A DNA stretch of 64,000 nucleotides from Hetaerina americana (Eukaryota > Arthropoda > Insecta > Odonata > Calopterygidae): NCBI GenBank assembly GCA_022747635.1, contig JAKTNV010000004.1, positions 23,653,679 through 23,717,678 of the forward strand, in the 5' to 3' direction. Under the pieces are notes generated by a model, which saw nothing but the letters and a program-made list of their open reading frames with translations, was not told the origin of the DNA and searched no databases. The position numbers were made by a program, and so were the translations under genes. Positions 10,508-22,420 of this stretch are shown piece after piece (position 1 is the first letter of the stretch; every line of letters starts with the position of its first letter).

Positions 10508-13500
10508 ATTCCAAAGAAACTGCGGGAGATGCCGCAACAGTAACTTTTAACGGAGTCATCCGCTAATGTGTATTTCAATGCAACAATTTCAGAGCGTAAA
10601 AATCATTCGCCTTGACTGGGACTCGAACCCAGATCCCTCAATATCCGGTCGAGTGCTTTAGCCACTTAAGCTACCGAGGCGTCCTCTTAAACTCTGAAAT
10701 TTTGGGGCTTTTAAAGGAACTAGATGTTATGACGAAATACCGTACATACAATGTCACATGTATTCGTAGTCGTGCGCGAGGCGCCACTGTCCACGAGGTT
10801 AAAGCCAACTTTAAACACGTATGGTGTTTTCCCTTTGACAAATTCCAAAGAAACTGCGGGAGATGCCGCAACAGTAACTTTTAACGGAGTCATCCGCTAA
10901 TGTGTATTTCAATGCAACAATTTCAGAGCGTAAAAATCATTCGCCTTGACTGGGACTCGAACCCAGATCCCTCAATATCCGGTCGAGTGCTTTAGCCACT
11001 TAAGCTACCGAGGCGTCCTCTTAAACTCTGAAATTTTGGGGCTTTTAAAGGAACTAGATGTTATGACGAAATACCGTACATACAATGTCACATGTATTCG
11101 TAGTCGTGCGCGAGGCGCCACTGTCCACGAGGTTAAAGCCAACTTTAAACACGTATGGTGTTTTCCCTTTGACAAATTCCAAAGAAACTGCGGGAGATGC
11201 CGCAACAGTAACTTTTAACGGAGTCATCCGCTAATGTGTATTTCAATGCAACAATTTCAGAGCGTAAAAATCATTCGCCTTGACTGGGACTCGAACCCAG
11301 ATCCCTCAATATCCGGTCGAGTGCTTTAGCCACTTAAGCTACCGAGGCGTCCTCTTAAACTCTGAAATTTTGGGGCTTTTAAAGGAACTAGATGTTATGA
11401 CGAAATACCGTACATACAATGTCACATGTATTCGTAGTCGTGCGCGAGGCGCCACTGTCCACGAGGTTAAAGCCAACTTTAAACACGTATGGTGTTTTCC
11501 CTTTGACAAATTCCAAAGAAACTGCGGGAGATGCCGCAACAGTAACTTTTAACGGAGTCATCCGCTAATGTGTATTTCAATGCAACAATTTCAGAGCGTA
11601 AAAATCATTCGCCTTGACTGGGACTCGAACCCAGATCCCTCAATATCCGGTCGAGTGCTTTAGCCACTTAAGCTACCGAGGCGTCCTCTTAAACTCTGAA
11701 ATTTTGGGGCTTTTAAAGGAACTAGATGTTATGACGAAATACCGTACATACAATGTCACATGTATTCGTAGTCGTGCGCGAGGCGCCACTGTCCACGAGG
11801 TTAAAGCCAACTTTAAACACGTATGGTGTTTTCCCTTTGACAAATTCCAAAGAAACTGCGGGAGATGCCGCAACAGTAACTTTTAACGGAGTCATCCGCT
11901 AATGTGTATTTCAATGCAACAATTTCAGAGCGTAAAAATCATTCGCCTTGACTGGGACTCGAACCCAGATCCCTCAATATCCGGTCGAGTGCTTTAGCCA
12001 CTTAAGCTACCGAGGCGTCCTCTTAAACTCTGAAATTTTGGGGCTTTTAAAGGAACTAGATGTTATGACGAAATACCGTACATACAATGTCACATGTATT
12101 CGTAGTCGTGCGCGAGGCGCCACTGTCCACGAGGTTAAAGCCAACTTTAAACACGTATGGTGTTTTCCCTTTGACAAATTCCAAAGAAACTGCGGGAGAT
12201 GCCGCAACAGTAACTTTTAACGGAGTCATCCGCTAATGTGTATTTCAATGCAACAATTTCAGAGCGTAAAAATCATTCGCCTTGACTGGGACTCGAACCC
12301 AGATCCCTCAATATCCGGTCGAGTGCTTTAGCCACTTAAGCTACCGAGGCGTCCTCTTAAACTCTGAAATTTTGGGGCTTTTAAAGGAACTAGATGTTAT
12401 GACGAAATACCGTACATACAATGTCACATGTATTCGTAGTCGTGCGCGAGGCGCCACTGTCCACGAGGTTAAAGCCAACTTTAAACACGTATGGTGTTTT
12501 CCCTTTGACAAATTCCAAAGAAACTGCGGGAGATGCCGCAACAGTAACTTTTAACGGAGTCATCCGCTAATGTGTATTTCAATGCAACAATTTCAGAGCG
12601 TAAAAATCATTCGCCTTGACTGGGACTCGAACCCAGATCCCTCAATATCCGGTCGAGTGCTTTAGCCACTTAAGCTACCGAGGCGTCCTCTTAAACTCTG
12701 AAATTTTGGGGCTTTTAAAGGAACTAGATGTTATGACGAAATACCGTACATACAATGTCACATGTATTCGTAGTCGTGCGCGAGGCGCCACTGTCCACGA
12801 GGTTAAAGCCAACTTTAAACACGTATGGTGTTTTCCCTTTGACAAATTCCAAAGAAACTGCGGGAGATGCCGCAACAGTAACTTTTAACGGAGTCATCCG
12901 CTAATGTGTATTTCAATGCAACAATTTCAGAGCGTAAAAATCATTCGCCTTGACTGGGACTCGAACCCAGATCCCTCAATATCCGGTCGAGTGCTTTAGC
13001 CACTTAAGCTACCGAGGCGTCCTCTTAAACTCTGAAATTTTGGGGCTTTTAAAGGAACTAGATGTTATGACGAAATACCGTACATACAATGTCACATGTA
13101 TTCGTAGTCGTGCGCGAGGCGCCACTGTCCACGAGGTTAAAGCCAACTTTAAACACGTATGGTGTTTTCCCTTTGACAAATTCCAAAGAAACTGCGGGAG
13201 ATGCCGCAACAGTAACTTTTAACGGAGTCATCCGCTAATGTGTATTTCAATGCAACAATTTCAGAGCGTAAAAATCATTCGCCTTGACTGGGACTCGAAC
13301 CCAGATCCCTCAATATCCGGTCGAGTGCTTTAGCCACTTAAGCTACCGAGGCGTCCTCTTAAACTCTGAAATTTTGGGGCTTTTAAAGGAACTAGATGTT
13401 ATGACGAAATACCGTACATACAATGTCACATGTATTCGTAGTCGTGCGCGAGGCGCCACTGTCCACGAGGTTAAAGCCAACTTTAAACACGTATGGTGTT

Positions 13501-16500
13501 TTCCCTTTGACAAATTCCAAAGAAACTGCGGGAGATGCCGCAACAGTAACTTTTAACGGAGTCATCCGCTAATGTGTATTTCAATGCAACAATTTCAGAG
13601 CGTAAAAATCATTCGCCTTGACTGGGACTCGAACCCAGATCCCTCAATATCCGGTCGAGTGCTTTAGCCACTTAAGCTACCGAGGCGTCCTCTTAAACTC
13701 TGAAATTTTGGGGCTTTTAAAGGAACTAGATGTTATGACGAAATACCGTACATACAATGTCACATGTATTCGTAGTCGTGCGCGAGGCGCCACTGTCCAC
13801 GAGGTTAAAGCCAACTTTAAACACGTATGGTGTTTTCCCTTTGACAAATTCCAAAGAAACTGCGGGAGATGCCGCAACAGTAACTTTTAACGGAGTCATC
13901 CGCTAATGTGTATTTCAATGCAACAATTTCAGAGCGTAAAAATCATTCGCCTTGACTGGGACTCGAACCCAGATCCCTCAATATCCGGTCGAGTGCTTTA
14001 GCCACTTAAGCTACCGAGGCGTCCTCTTAAACTCTGAAATTTTGGGGCTTTTAAAGGAACTAGATGTTATGACGAAATACCGTACATACAATGTCACATG
14101 TATTCGTAGTCGTGCGCGAGGCGCCACTGTCCACGAGGTTAAAGCCAACTTTAAACACGTATGGTGTTTTCCCTTTGACAAATTCCAAAGAAACTGCGGG
14201 AGATGCCGCAACAGTAACTTTTAACGGAGTCATCCGCTAATGTGTATTTCAATGCAACAATTTCAGAGCGTAAAAATCATTCGCCTTGACTGGGACTCGA
14301 ACCCAGATCCCTCAATATCCGGTCGAGTGCTTTAGCCACTTAAGCTACCGAGGCGTCCTCTTAAACTCTGAAATTTTGGGGCTTTTAAAGGAACTAGATG
14401 TTATGACGAAATACCGTACATACAATGTCACATGTATTCGTAGTCGTGCGCGAGGCGCCACTGTCCACGAGGTTAAAGCCAACTTTAAACACGTATGGTG
14501 TTTTCCCTTTGACAAATTCCAAAGAAACTGCGGGAGATGCCGCAACAGTAACTTTTAACGGAGTCATCCGCTAATGTGTATTTCAATGCAACAATTTCAG
14601 AGCGTAAAAATCATTCGCCTTGACTGGGACTCGAACCCAGATCCCTCAATATCCGGTCGAGTGCTTTAGCCACTTAAGCTACCGAGGCGTCCTCTTAAAC
14701 TCTGAAATTTTGGGGCTTTTAAAGGAACTAGATGTTATGACGAAATACCGTACATACAATGTCACATGTATTCGTAGTCGTGCGCGAGGCGCCACTGTCC
14801 ACGAGGTTAAAGCCAACTTTAAACACGTATGGTGTTTTCCCTTTGACAAATTCCAAAGAAACTGCGGGAGATGCCGCAACAGTAACTTTTAACGGAGTCA
14901 TCCGCTAATGTGTATTTCAATGCAACAATTTCAGAGCGTAAAAATCATTCGCCTTGACTGGGACTCGAACCCAGATCCCTCAATATCCGGTCGAGTGCTT
15001 TAGCCACTTAAGCTACCGAGGCGTCCTCTTAAACTCTGAAATTTTGGGGCTTTTAAAGGAACTAGATGTTATGACGAAATACCGTACATACAATGTCACA
15101 TGTATTCGTAGTCGTGCGCGAGGCGCCACTGTCCACGAGGTTAAAGCCAACTTTAAACACGTATGGTGTTTTCCCTTTGACAAATTCCAAAGAAACTGCG
15201 GGAGATGCCGCAACAGTAACTTTTAACGGAGTCATCCGCTAATGTGTATTTCAATGCAACAATTTCAGAGCGTAAAAATCATTCGCCTTGACTGGGACTC
15301 GAACCCAGATCCCTCAATATCCGGTCGAGTGCTTTAGCCACTTAAGCTACCGAGGCGTCCTCTTAAACTCTGAAATTTTGGGGCTTTTAAAGGAACTAGA
15401 TGTTATGACGAAATACCGTACATACAATGTCACATGTATTCGTAGTCGTGCGCGAGGCGCCACTGTCCACGAGGTTAAAGCCAACTTTAAACACGTATGG
15501 TGTTTTCCCTTTGACAAATTCCAAAGAAACTGCGGGAGATGCCGCAACAGTAACTTTTAACGGAGTCATCCGCTAATGTGTATTTCAATGCAACAATTTC
15601 AGAGCGTAAAAATCATTCGCCTTGACTGGGACTCGAACCCAGATCCCTCAATATCCGGTCGAGTGCTTTAGCCACTTAAGCTACCGAGGCGTCCTCTTAA
15701 ACTCTGAAATTTTGGGGCTTTTAAAGGAACTAGATGTTATGACGAAATACCGTACATACAATGTCACATGTATTCGTAGTCGTGCGCGAGGCGCCACTGT
15801 CCACGAGGTTAAAGCCAACTTTAAACACGTATGGTGTTTTCCCTTTGACAAATTCCAAAGAAACTGCGGGAGATGCCGCAACAGTAACTTTTAACGGAGT
15901 CATCCGCTAATGTGTATTTCAATGCAACAATTTCAGAGCGTAAAAATCATTCGCCTTGACTGGGACTCGAACCCAGATCCCTCAATATCCGGTCGAGTGC
16001 TTTAGCCACTTAAGCTACCGAGGCGTCCTCTTAAACTCTGAAATTTTGGGGCTTTTAAAGGAACTAGATGTTATGACGAAATACCGTACATACAATGTCA
16101 CATGTATTCGTAGTCGTGCGCGAGGCGCCACTGTCCACGAGGTTAAAGCCAACTTTAAACACGTATGGTGTTTTCCCTTTGACAAATTCCAAAGAAACTG
16201 CGGGAGATGCCGCAACAGTAACTTTTAACGGAGTCATCCGCTAATGTGTATTTCAATGCAACAATTTCAGAGCGTAAAAATCATTCGCCTTGACTGGGAC
16301 TCGAACCCAGATCCCTCAATATCCGGTCGAGTGCTTTAGCCACTTAAGCTACCGAGGCGTCCTCTTAAACTCTGAAATTTTGGGGCTTTTAAAGGAACTA
16401 GATGTTATGACGAAATACCGTACATACAATGTCACATGTATTCGTAGTCGTGCGCGAGGCGCCACTGTCCACGAGGTTAAAGCCAACTTTAAACACGTAT

Positions 16501-16920
16501 GGTGTTTTCCCTTTGACAAATTCCAAAGAAACTGCGGGAGATGCCGCAACAGTAACTTTTAACGGAGTCATCCGCTAATGTGTATTTCAATGCAACAATT
16601 TCAGAGCGTAAAAATCATTCGCCTTGACTGGGACTCGAACCCAGATCCCTCAATATCCGGTCGAGTGCTTTAGCCACTTAAGCTACCGAGGCGTCCTCTT
16701 AAACTCTGAAATTTTGGGGCTTTTAAAGGAACTAGATGTTATGACGAAATACCGTACATACAATGTCACATGTATTCGTAGTCGTGCGCGAGGCGCCACT
16801 GTCCACGAGGTTAAAGCCAACTTTAAACACGTATGGTGTTTTCCCTTTGACAAATTCCAAAGAAACTGCGGGAGATGCCGCAACAGTAACTTTTAACGGA
16901 GTCATCCGCTAATGTGTATT
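10508..16920 (-). repeat. Left arm of the array, 19.2 units, sense on the minus strand
   Basis: It starts with the SINE 3' end (plus-strand ATTCCAAAGAAACTGCGGG) right against the target duplication and runs without change to AATGTGTATT at 16920. The solo copy at 60774 begins at the same place (AATTCCAAAG), supporting this as the true 3' end of the SINE. Confidence 0.95.
10608..10680 (-). ncRNA. tRNA-like sequence, first of 19 in the left arm (repeats every 334 bp to 16620-16692)
   Basis: On the minus strand a 73-nt cloverleaf can be drawn. The acceptor stem is GCCTCGG/TCAAGGC, with one C-A mismatch and one G-T pair. The D stem is GCTT/AAGC around a loop containing GG. The anticodon stem is CTCGA/TTGAG with loop CCGGATA. 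The variable region has 5 nt, and the T stem CTGGG/CCCAG encloses TTCGAGT. The B box GGTTCGAGTCC is perfect and the A-box region TAGCTTAAGTGG is close to consensus. The loop lacks U33 and has no long variable arm although its nominal anticodon GGA would be serine, so a decoding tRNA is unlikely. A T5 run follows within about 8 nt (GAATGATTTTTACG), a potential pol III terminator. Best read as a tRNA-derived SINE head; transcription is not shown. Confidence 0.75.
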
Positions 16921-16936
16921 GTATGTGTATGATGTG
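16921..16936. other. Unique junction between the inverted arms
   Basis: The left arm stops after AATGTGTATT. Sixteen bases (GTATGTGTATGATGTG) follow that fit neither arm, and the right arm begins at GGCGAATGATTTTTACG, just after the tRNA-like head. The two arms do not meet at the same unit position, so this is not a simple mirror point. Confidence 0.9.
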
Positions 16937-19308
16937 GGCGAATGATTTTTACGCTCTGAAATTGTTGCATTGAAATACACATTAGCGGATGACTCCGTTA
17001 AAAGTTACTGTTGCGGCATCTCCCGCAGTTTCTTTGGAATTTGTCAAAGGGAAAACACCATACGTGTTTAAAGTTGGCTTTAACCTCGTGGACAGTGGCG
17101 CCTCGCGCACGACTACGAATACATGTGACATTGTATGTACGGTATTTCGTCATAACATCTAGTTCCTTTAAAAGCCCCAAAATTTCAGAGTTTAAGAGGA
17201 CGCCTCGGTAGCTTAAGTGGCTAAAGCACTCGACCGGATATTGAGGGATCTGGGTTCGAGTCCCAGTCAAGGCGAATGATTTTTACGCTCTGAAATTGTT
17301 GCATTGAAATACACATTAGCGGATGACTCCGTTAAAAGTTACTGTTGCGGCATCTCCCGCAGTTTCTTTGGAATTTGTCAAAGGGAAAACACCATACGTG
17401 TTTAAAGTTGGCTTTAACCTCGTGGACAGTGGCGCCTCGCGCACGACTACGAATACATGTGACATTGTATGTACGGTATTTCGTCATAACATCTAGTTCC
17501 TTTAAAAGCCCCAAAATTTCAGAGTTTAAGAGGACGCCTCGGTAGCTTAAGTGGCTAAAGCACTCGACCGGATATTGAGGGATCTGGGTTCGAGTCCCAG
17601 TCAAGGCGAATGATTTTTACGCTCTGAAATTGTTGCATTGAAATACACATTAGCGGATGACTCCGTTAAAAGTTACTGTTGCGGCATCTCCCGCAGTTTC
17701 TTTGGAATTTGTCAAAGGGAAAACACCATACGTGTTTAAAGTTGGCTTTAACCTCGTGGACAGTGGCGCCTCGCGCACGACTACGAATACATGTGACATT
17801 GTATGTACGGTATTTCGTCATAACATCTAGTTCCTTTAAAAGCCCCAAAATTTCAGAGTTTAAGAGGACGCCTCGGTAGCTTAAGTGGCTAAAGCACTCG
17901 ACCGGATATTGAGGGATCTGGGTTCGAGTCCCAGTCAAGGCGAATGATTTTTACGCTCTGAAATTGTTGCATTGAAATACACATTAGCGGATGACTCCGT
18001 TAAAAGTTACTGTTGCGGCATCTCCCGCAGTTTCTTTGGAATTTGTCAAAGGGAAAACACCATACGTGTTTAAAGTTGGCTTTAACCTCGTGGACAGTGG
18101 CGCCTCGCGCACGACTACGAATACATGTGACATTGTATGTACGGTATTTCGTCATAACATCTAGTTCCTTTAAAAGCCCCAAAATTTCAGAGTTTAAGAG
18201 GACGCCTCGGTAGCTTAAGTGGCTAAAGCACTCGACCGGATATTGAGGGATCTGGGTTCGAGTCCCAGTCAAGGCGAATGATTTTTACGCTCTGAAATTG
18301 TTGCATTGAAATACACATTAGCGGATGACTCCGTTAAAAGTTACTGTTGCGGCATCTCCCGCAGTTTCTTTGGAATTTGTCAAAGGGAAAACACCATACG
18401 TGTTTAAAGTTGGCTTTAACCTCGTGGACAGTGGCGCCTCGCGCACGACTACGAATACATGTGACATTGTATGTACGGTATTTCGTCATAACATCTAGTT
18501 CCTTTAAAAGCCCCAAAATTTCAGAGTTTAAGAGGACGCCTCGGTAGCTTAAGTGGCTAAAGCACTCGACCGGATATTGAGGGATCTGGGTTCGAGTCCC
18601 AGTCAAGGCGAATGATTTTTACGCTCTGAAATTGTTGCATTGAAATACACATTAGCGGATGACTCCGTTAAAAGTTACTGTTGCGGCATCTCCCGCAGTT
18701 TCTTTGGAATTTGTCAAAGGGAAAACACCATACGTGTTTAAAGTTGGCTTTAACCTCGTGGACAGTGGCGCCTCGCGCACGACTACGAATACATGTGACA
18801 TTGTATGTACGGTATTTCGTCATAACATCTAGTTCCTTTAAAAGCCCCAAAATTTCAGAGTTTAAGAGGACGCCTCGGTAGCTTAAGTGGCTAAAGCACT
18901 CGACCGGATATTGAGGGATCTGGGTTCGAGTCCCAGTCAAGGCGAATGATTTTTACGCTCTGAAATTGTTGCATTGAAATACACATTAGCGGATGACTCC
19001 GTTAAAAGTTACTGTTGCGGCATCTCCCGCAGTTTCTTTGGAATTTGTCAAAGGGAAAACACCATACGTGTTTAAAGTTGGCTTTAACCTCGTGGACAGT
19101 GGCGCCTCGCGCACGACTACGAATACATGTGACATTGTATGTACGGTATTTCGTCATAACATCTAGTTCCTTTAAAAGCCCCAAAATTTCAGAGTTTAAG
19201 AGGACGCCTCGGTAGCTTAAGTGGCTAAAGCACTCGACCGGATATTGAGGGATCTGGGTTCGAGTCCCAGTCAAGGCGAATGATTTTTACGCTCTGAAAT
19301 TGTTGCAT
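16937..19308 (+). repeat. Right arm of the array, 7.1 units, sense on the plus strand
   Basis: It starts inside a unit just downstream of the head and ends within the SINE body at GAAATTGTTGCATT, directly before the right copy of the flanking direct repeat. It contains seven complete units. Confidence 0.95.
17206..17278 (+). ncRNA. tRNA-like sequence, first of 7 in the right arm (repeats every 334 bp to 19210-19282)
   Basis: Same cloverleaf as in the left arm, on the plus strand: B box GGTTCGAGTCC near 17251, T5 run shortly after the acceptor end. Any pol III transcripts would run away from the junction, opposite to those of the left arm. Confidence 0.75.
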
Positions 19309-19322
19309 TAACAATACTTCAA
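19309..19322 (+). repeat. Right copy of 14-bp direct repeat flanking the array
   Basis: TAACAATACTTCAA, identical to 10494-10507. The first T could belong to either the array or the duplication. Confidence 0.8.
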
Positions 19323-21256
19323 TTTATTAATCACTCAATACTCATAATACATAATTTAAAGATTAGAACCAAAGTTTTAGGGAGGACGTGAAAGCCATTA
19401 CACTTTGCCGAATACCTCTAAAGCACGTCTTTCATATCTATAACCCTCTTGCCCGAAAGTTATTTTTTTATCTTCAAAATACTATATTATAATTAATTCA
19501 CTAGTTTAAAGTAGTTTTTATGGACCTTGACCCTGTGCACTACTGTACTTCTAAACCATAACTGCATGTAATATGTTAACATAATATGTTAATTGCTAAA
19601 TACTAATATGATAAAAAATCAAAATATCTTTCAAAAATATTGTAATTATTACAATAGCTCATTACTTCTGTAATAATTAATTAAATAAGTTTTAAAAAAT
19701 CAAACACAAAAATAATATGATTGCTAGTAATCGTGAGTTTGATTAAAAATGAATCCAGATGGTATGAAATTCATCGACAACAAAATTAAACTCTTCAGTG
19801 GCCTAACTAAAGAGTAAAGTAAAGAACCCGCAGTAGGATTTTACTCATTGAATGAAGTTGAAGCTAAAAAATCCGAAAAAATGTTTTCTATCTAATTAAT
19901 AACTTTTTTAATAGTTTTGCAATAATCTAAACACAAGGGAAGTAGCTAATATATACATGTATTTAAATAAATTGGATGTCTGGATCATATAATATTAACT
20001 TTCACCTGGCTATGGTAGCTTTTCTTGTTTTCAGAGCACACCTTTCCTGTGCTAAAACACTCTTCTCACATCCCTAAACGGCTAAAATTTAGCAGTTCCT
20101 AATGGCTATATTACATTAATTATACAAATAATGAGAAATTCACGCACGAGCTATCTGTAGAGAAATTAACATACCAAGGTTTTCCCTCTTAACAGTGAGT
20201 ACTTTGGTTTCGGACTGAGATTTCGGTTTTGGAGAGAACTATGATATGAATACGTGTCGGGAAACACTTTTGGCAAATACAGTCATGTCAAGAGTCTATT
20301 GTATAGTAGATTAATTTGCTTGTCCAAAACCTGTTTGGAGAAATTCGACAACACAAATTGATTGAACGATAAAAAAAATTTTATATTTCACTTAGGTGAG
20401 AGGCTCAACGAAAAGACAAATAGAAGGCAGTTTGGCGATTGTTGATTAATTAAGGAATTACATGCTACGCAATTAAATGCGCACGAACCGTATTAATTTG
20501 TCTGACCTTCGTGAATGTGCCTTTATGGGCTCAAAGTTGAAAGTGATTTATTCCAAGGGGAAAGCTAAACAGGAGAAAAATGAGATGCAGCGGACGAAGA
20601 TGGGGTGAATTGAACTGTTTAGCGTAGGTGAGCGCTGCTTTGACTGGAAGATGTCTACTTGCTGGGGCGTAAAAGCTTTTTCGCCGTCTTCGTACGTGGT
20701 GGGCGAAGGTTAAGTCCGGCGTGGGCGGGAGAGCCAACGGGGAGACGGAACAGCGGACAGGAGAAGGCGAGGTTAATGTGAAATGCCTCAGAGGCGGAGA
20801 TTCTAGGAAGATAAACTGCTTGGTTCAACAACGGTAGAGAACGATTGGCTGTGTGAAAAACCTGAAGCCAGAAGTCTTGTTTAAAAATGTTTAAGGAAAC
20901 CCGACGCAAATAATCAAACGGTAAAAATGGATCCCATACTTCTCAACCGGTGTAGGATTTCCCTAAACTAACATCGTTACTTTTAGGTCATACTTTTTGT
21001 GGAATGCTTTGACCAAAAATCTAGCATTCTGAATATTAAATGAGGAAACGTTTTTCCAAATGATACATTCAAATTGAGGTGCGACAACTCTGATTACTCA
21101 ATTTAAGTAAGAATGAAAATGATCTTGAAGTAAATCGTTGTCGATGTCGAAACTAAAACCACGCAATTTCGAACTAAAAGTAGGAAAGCACTTTATCTCC
21201 CGAAAATATTCAATTCTCTTTTATGCTATTTTTCTCCTAAGCTGTTGTAATGAAAA
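19323..21256. other. Unassigned sequence
   Basis: Very AT-rich to about 20500, then a GC-richer patch at 20560-20800. No family recognised in the short open frames there. Confidence 0.5.
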
Positions 21257-21287
21257 ATAAGCGTCATATTCAAAATATGACGCTTAT
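21257..21287. repeat. Perfect 14-bp hairpin, 3-nt loop
   Basis: ATAAGCGTCATATT and its exact complement are separated by CAA. Confidence 0.9.
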
Positions 21288-21510
21288 ATTTAACTGGATT
21301 ATTCAATGTAAAATCAACATCTGGTATGTGAAATATGTAATCAAAGGCCAAAACTGTGATATTAAATAAAATGTACATGGAGCAGAAGTACACGTATGAT
21401 TATAGGTACTGTACTATAAATCGTGTGTTTGATAAATGTAAGTACTGCTAAAAAAATGCTATTTACTATATTTTCGGGCAACAGAAGGGAACACTAAATA
21501 ATTATACTGA

Positions 21511-21573
21511 GAAAGACTCTCCATTCTCGGGATGTCACCGCGTAGGTGACATCCCGAGAATGGGAAGTCTTTC
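21511..21573. repeat. Foldback with 29-bp arms
   Basis: 21511-21539 pairs with 21545-21573 with two mismatches around the loop GCGTA. The arms include CTCGGGATGTCACC, GC-richer than the flanks. No gene lies beside it; it may be a small foldback element or the end of an unrecognised transposon. Confidence 0.85.
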
Positions 21574-21648
21574 GTCTGAACGCCGCGAAAATCTACGATC
21601 CTATTATATGTATGTATCCTATTATATCATATATATGTATTAGGTAAT

Positions 21649-22203
21649 CTACCGGTTGAGGTAGGTTTTTGGATGGACATAGCTACTAATTAAATAATTT
21701 GTGACTCCTATAAAAACACAATATCCTACTCTACATGAGGTCCCTCTTCATCTCTGGGTACATTCTTCCTCCCTTCATCCCGTCCAACATCCCTATCCTG
21801 TTCCTTCCCTTTCCTCGTTTGCCTAACATCCTCCCCTCTATTAAAGTCTTCAACATCCCACTGCCGGTCAATACTCCCTTCATCCGCTACCTCCATTGGA
21901 TTTCTCGCAACAACCCCCTCTCTTCGCCCACCATACCAAGTACTTCCTCGCTTGTTTTCTTCTCTGTCCATTTCACCTTCCCCATTCTTCTCCACACTCA
22001 CATTTCAAAAGCCTCCAGTCTACGTCTATCCCCCTGCTTCAATGACCATGTTTCCGCGCCGTACATAGCTACGCTCCATATCAAAGTTTTTACGAGTCAT
22101 TTCTTAACATCCTTACTCAACGTCCCTGTCATCAATTTCCTCCTCCTTGAGAAAGCCTCTTTGCTTAGCGCAATTCTTCCCCATGTGTCCCTACTATTTT
22201 GAC
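21649..22203 (-). pseudogene. LINE-B reverse-transcriptase C-terminal part (3' piece)
   Basis: Read on the minus strand with a few frame changes, this gives a typical LINE ORF2 tail: LVKTLIWSVAMYGAETWSL, then RRLEAFEM, TLIEGRMLGKRGKGR, and finally HPKTYLNR before a TAG stop at 21649-21651. The last motif recurs as PKTYLKR in the copy at 31.9 kb, so both belong to one family. The frame holds stops and frameshifts. It directly adjoins an inverted upstream piece at 22205. Confidence 0.8.
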
Positions 22204-22204
22204 C

Positions 22205-22420
22205 GTGTTTTAGTTTGTCAGTCAGCCAAGGGGTTGCAAGCATTACTGTGTGAATTGGAAATTCACTGTGACAGATATGGGATGAGAATCAATATTAATT
22301 AAACAAAGGTTATGCGATTTTCTAGAAAGAAAAAGGATAAGCTAAATATTAAAATAGGAGGGCAAAAACTAGAGCAGGTAGAACAGTTTACGTATCTCGG
22401 AAGTGTTTCGGACAAATACG

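Larger units (their letters stand above)
10508..19308. repeat. Inverted tandem array of a 334-bp SINE-derived unit (about 26 units)
   Basis: The period is exactly 334 bp. The left arm (10508-16920) holds 19.2 units and the right arm (16937-19308) 7.1 units in reverse orientation. In its sense direction a unit consists of a tRNA-like head (73 nt), a SINE body ending GTTTCTTTGGAAT (head plus body about 173 bp), and a linker of about 161 bp not seen elsewhere here. I saw no base differences between copies; the 273-base frame crossing each unit translates identically in all 26. The sense strand runs leftward in the left arm and rightward in the right arm, so both arms point their 3' ends outward. 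A 14-bp direct repeat flanks the whole array. Copy number and perfect identity could be affected by assembly. Confidence 0.95.

Noticed and set aside
10608..10680. Functional serine tRNA genes
   Set aside because: The anticodon loop lacks U33 and has T at position 37, the acceptor has a mismatch, and the long variable arm of serine tRNAs is missing.
10612..19274. Repeated 90-residue and 66-residue open frames in every array unit
   Set aside because: They run antisense across the tRNA-like head and the linker, lack any protein signature, and recur only because the unit is tandemly repeated.
10508..19308. CRISPR-like or bacterial repeat array
   Set aside because: The period is 334 bp with no short-repeat and variable-spacer structure, and the context is eukaryotic retroelements.
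21726..22202. 155-residue plus-strand frame
   Set aside because: It is the antisense of the LINE-B RT tail, whose motifs are read on the minus strand.
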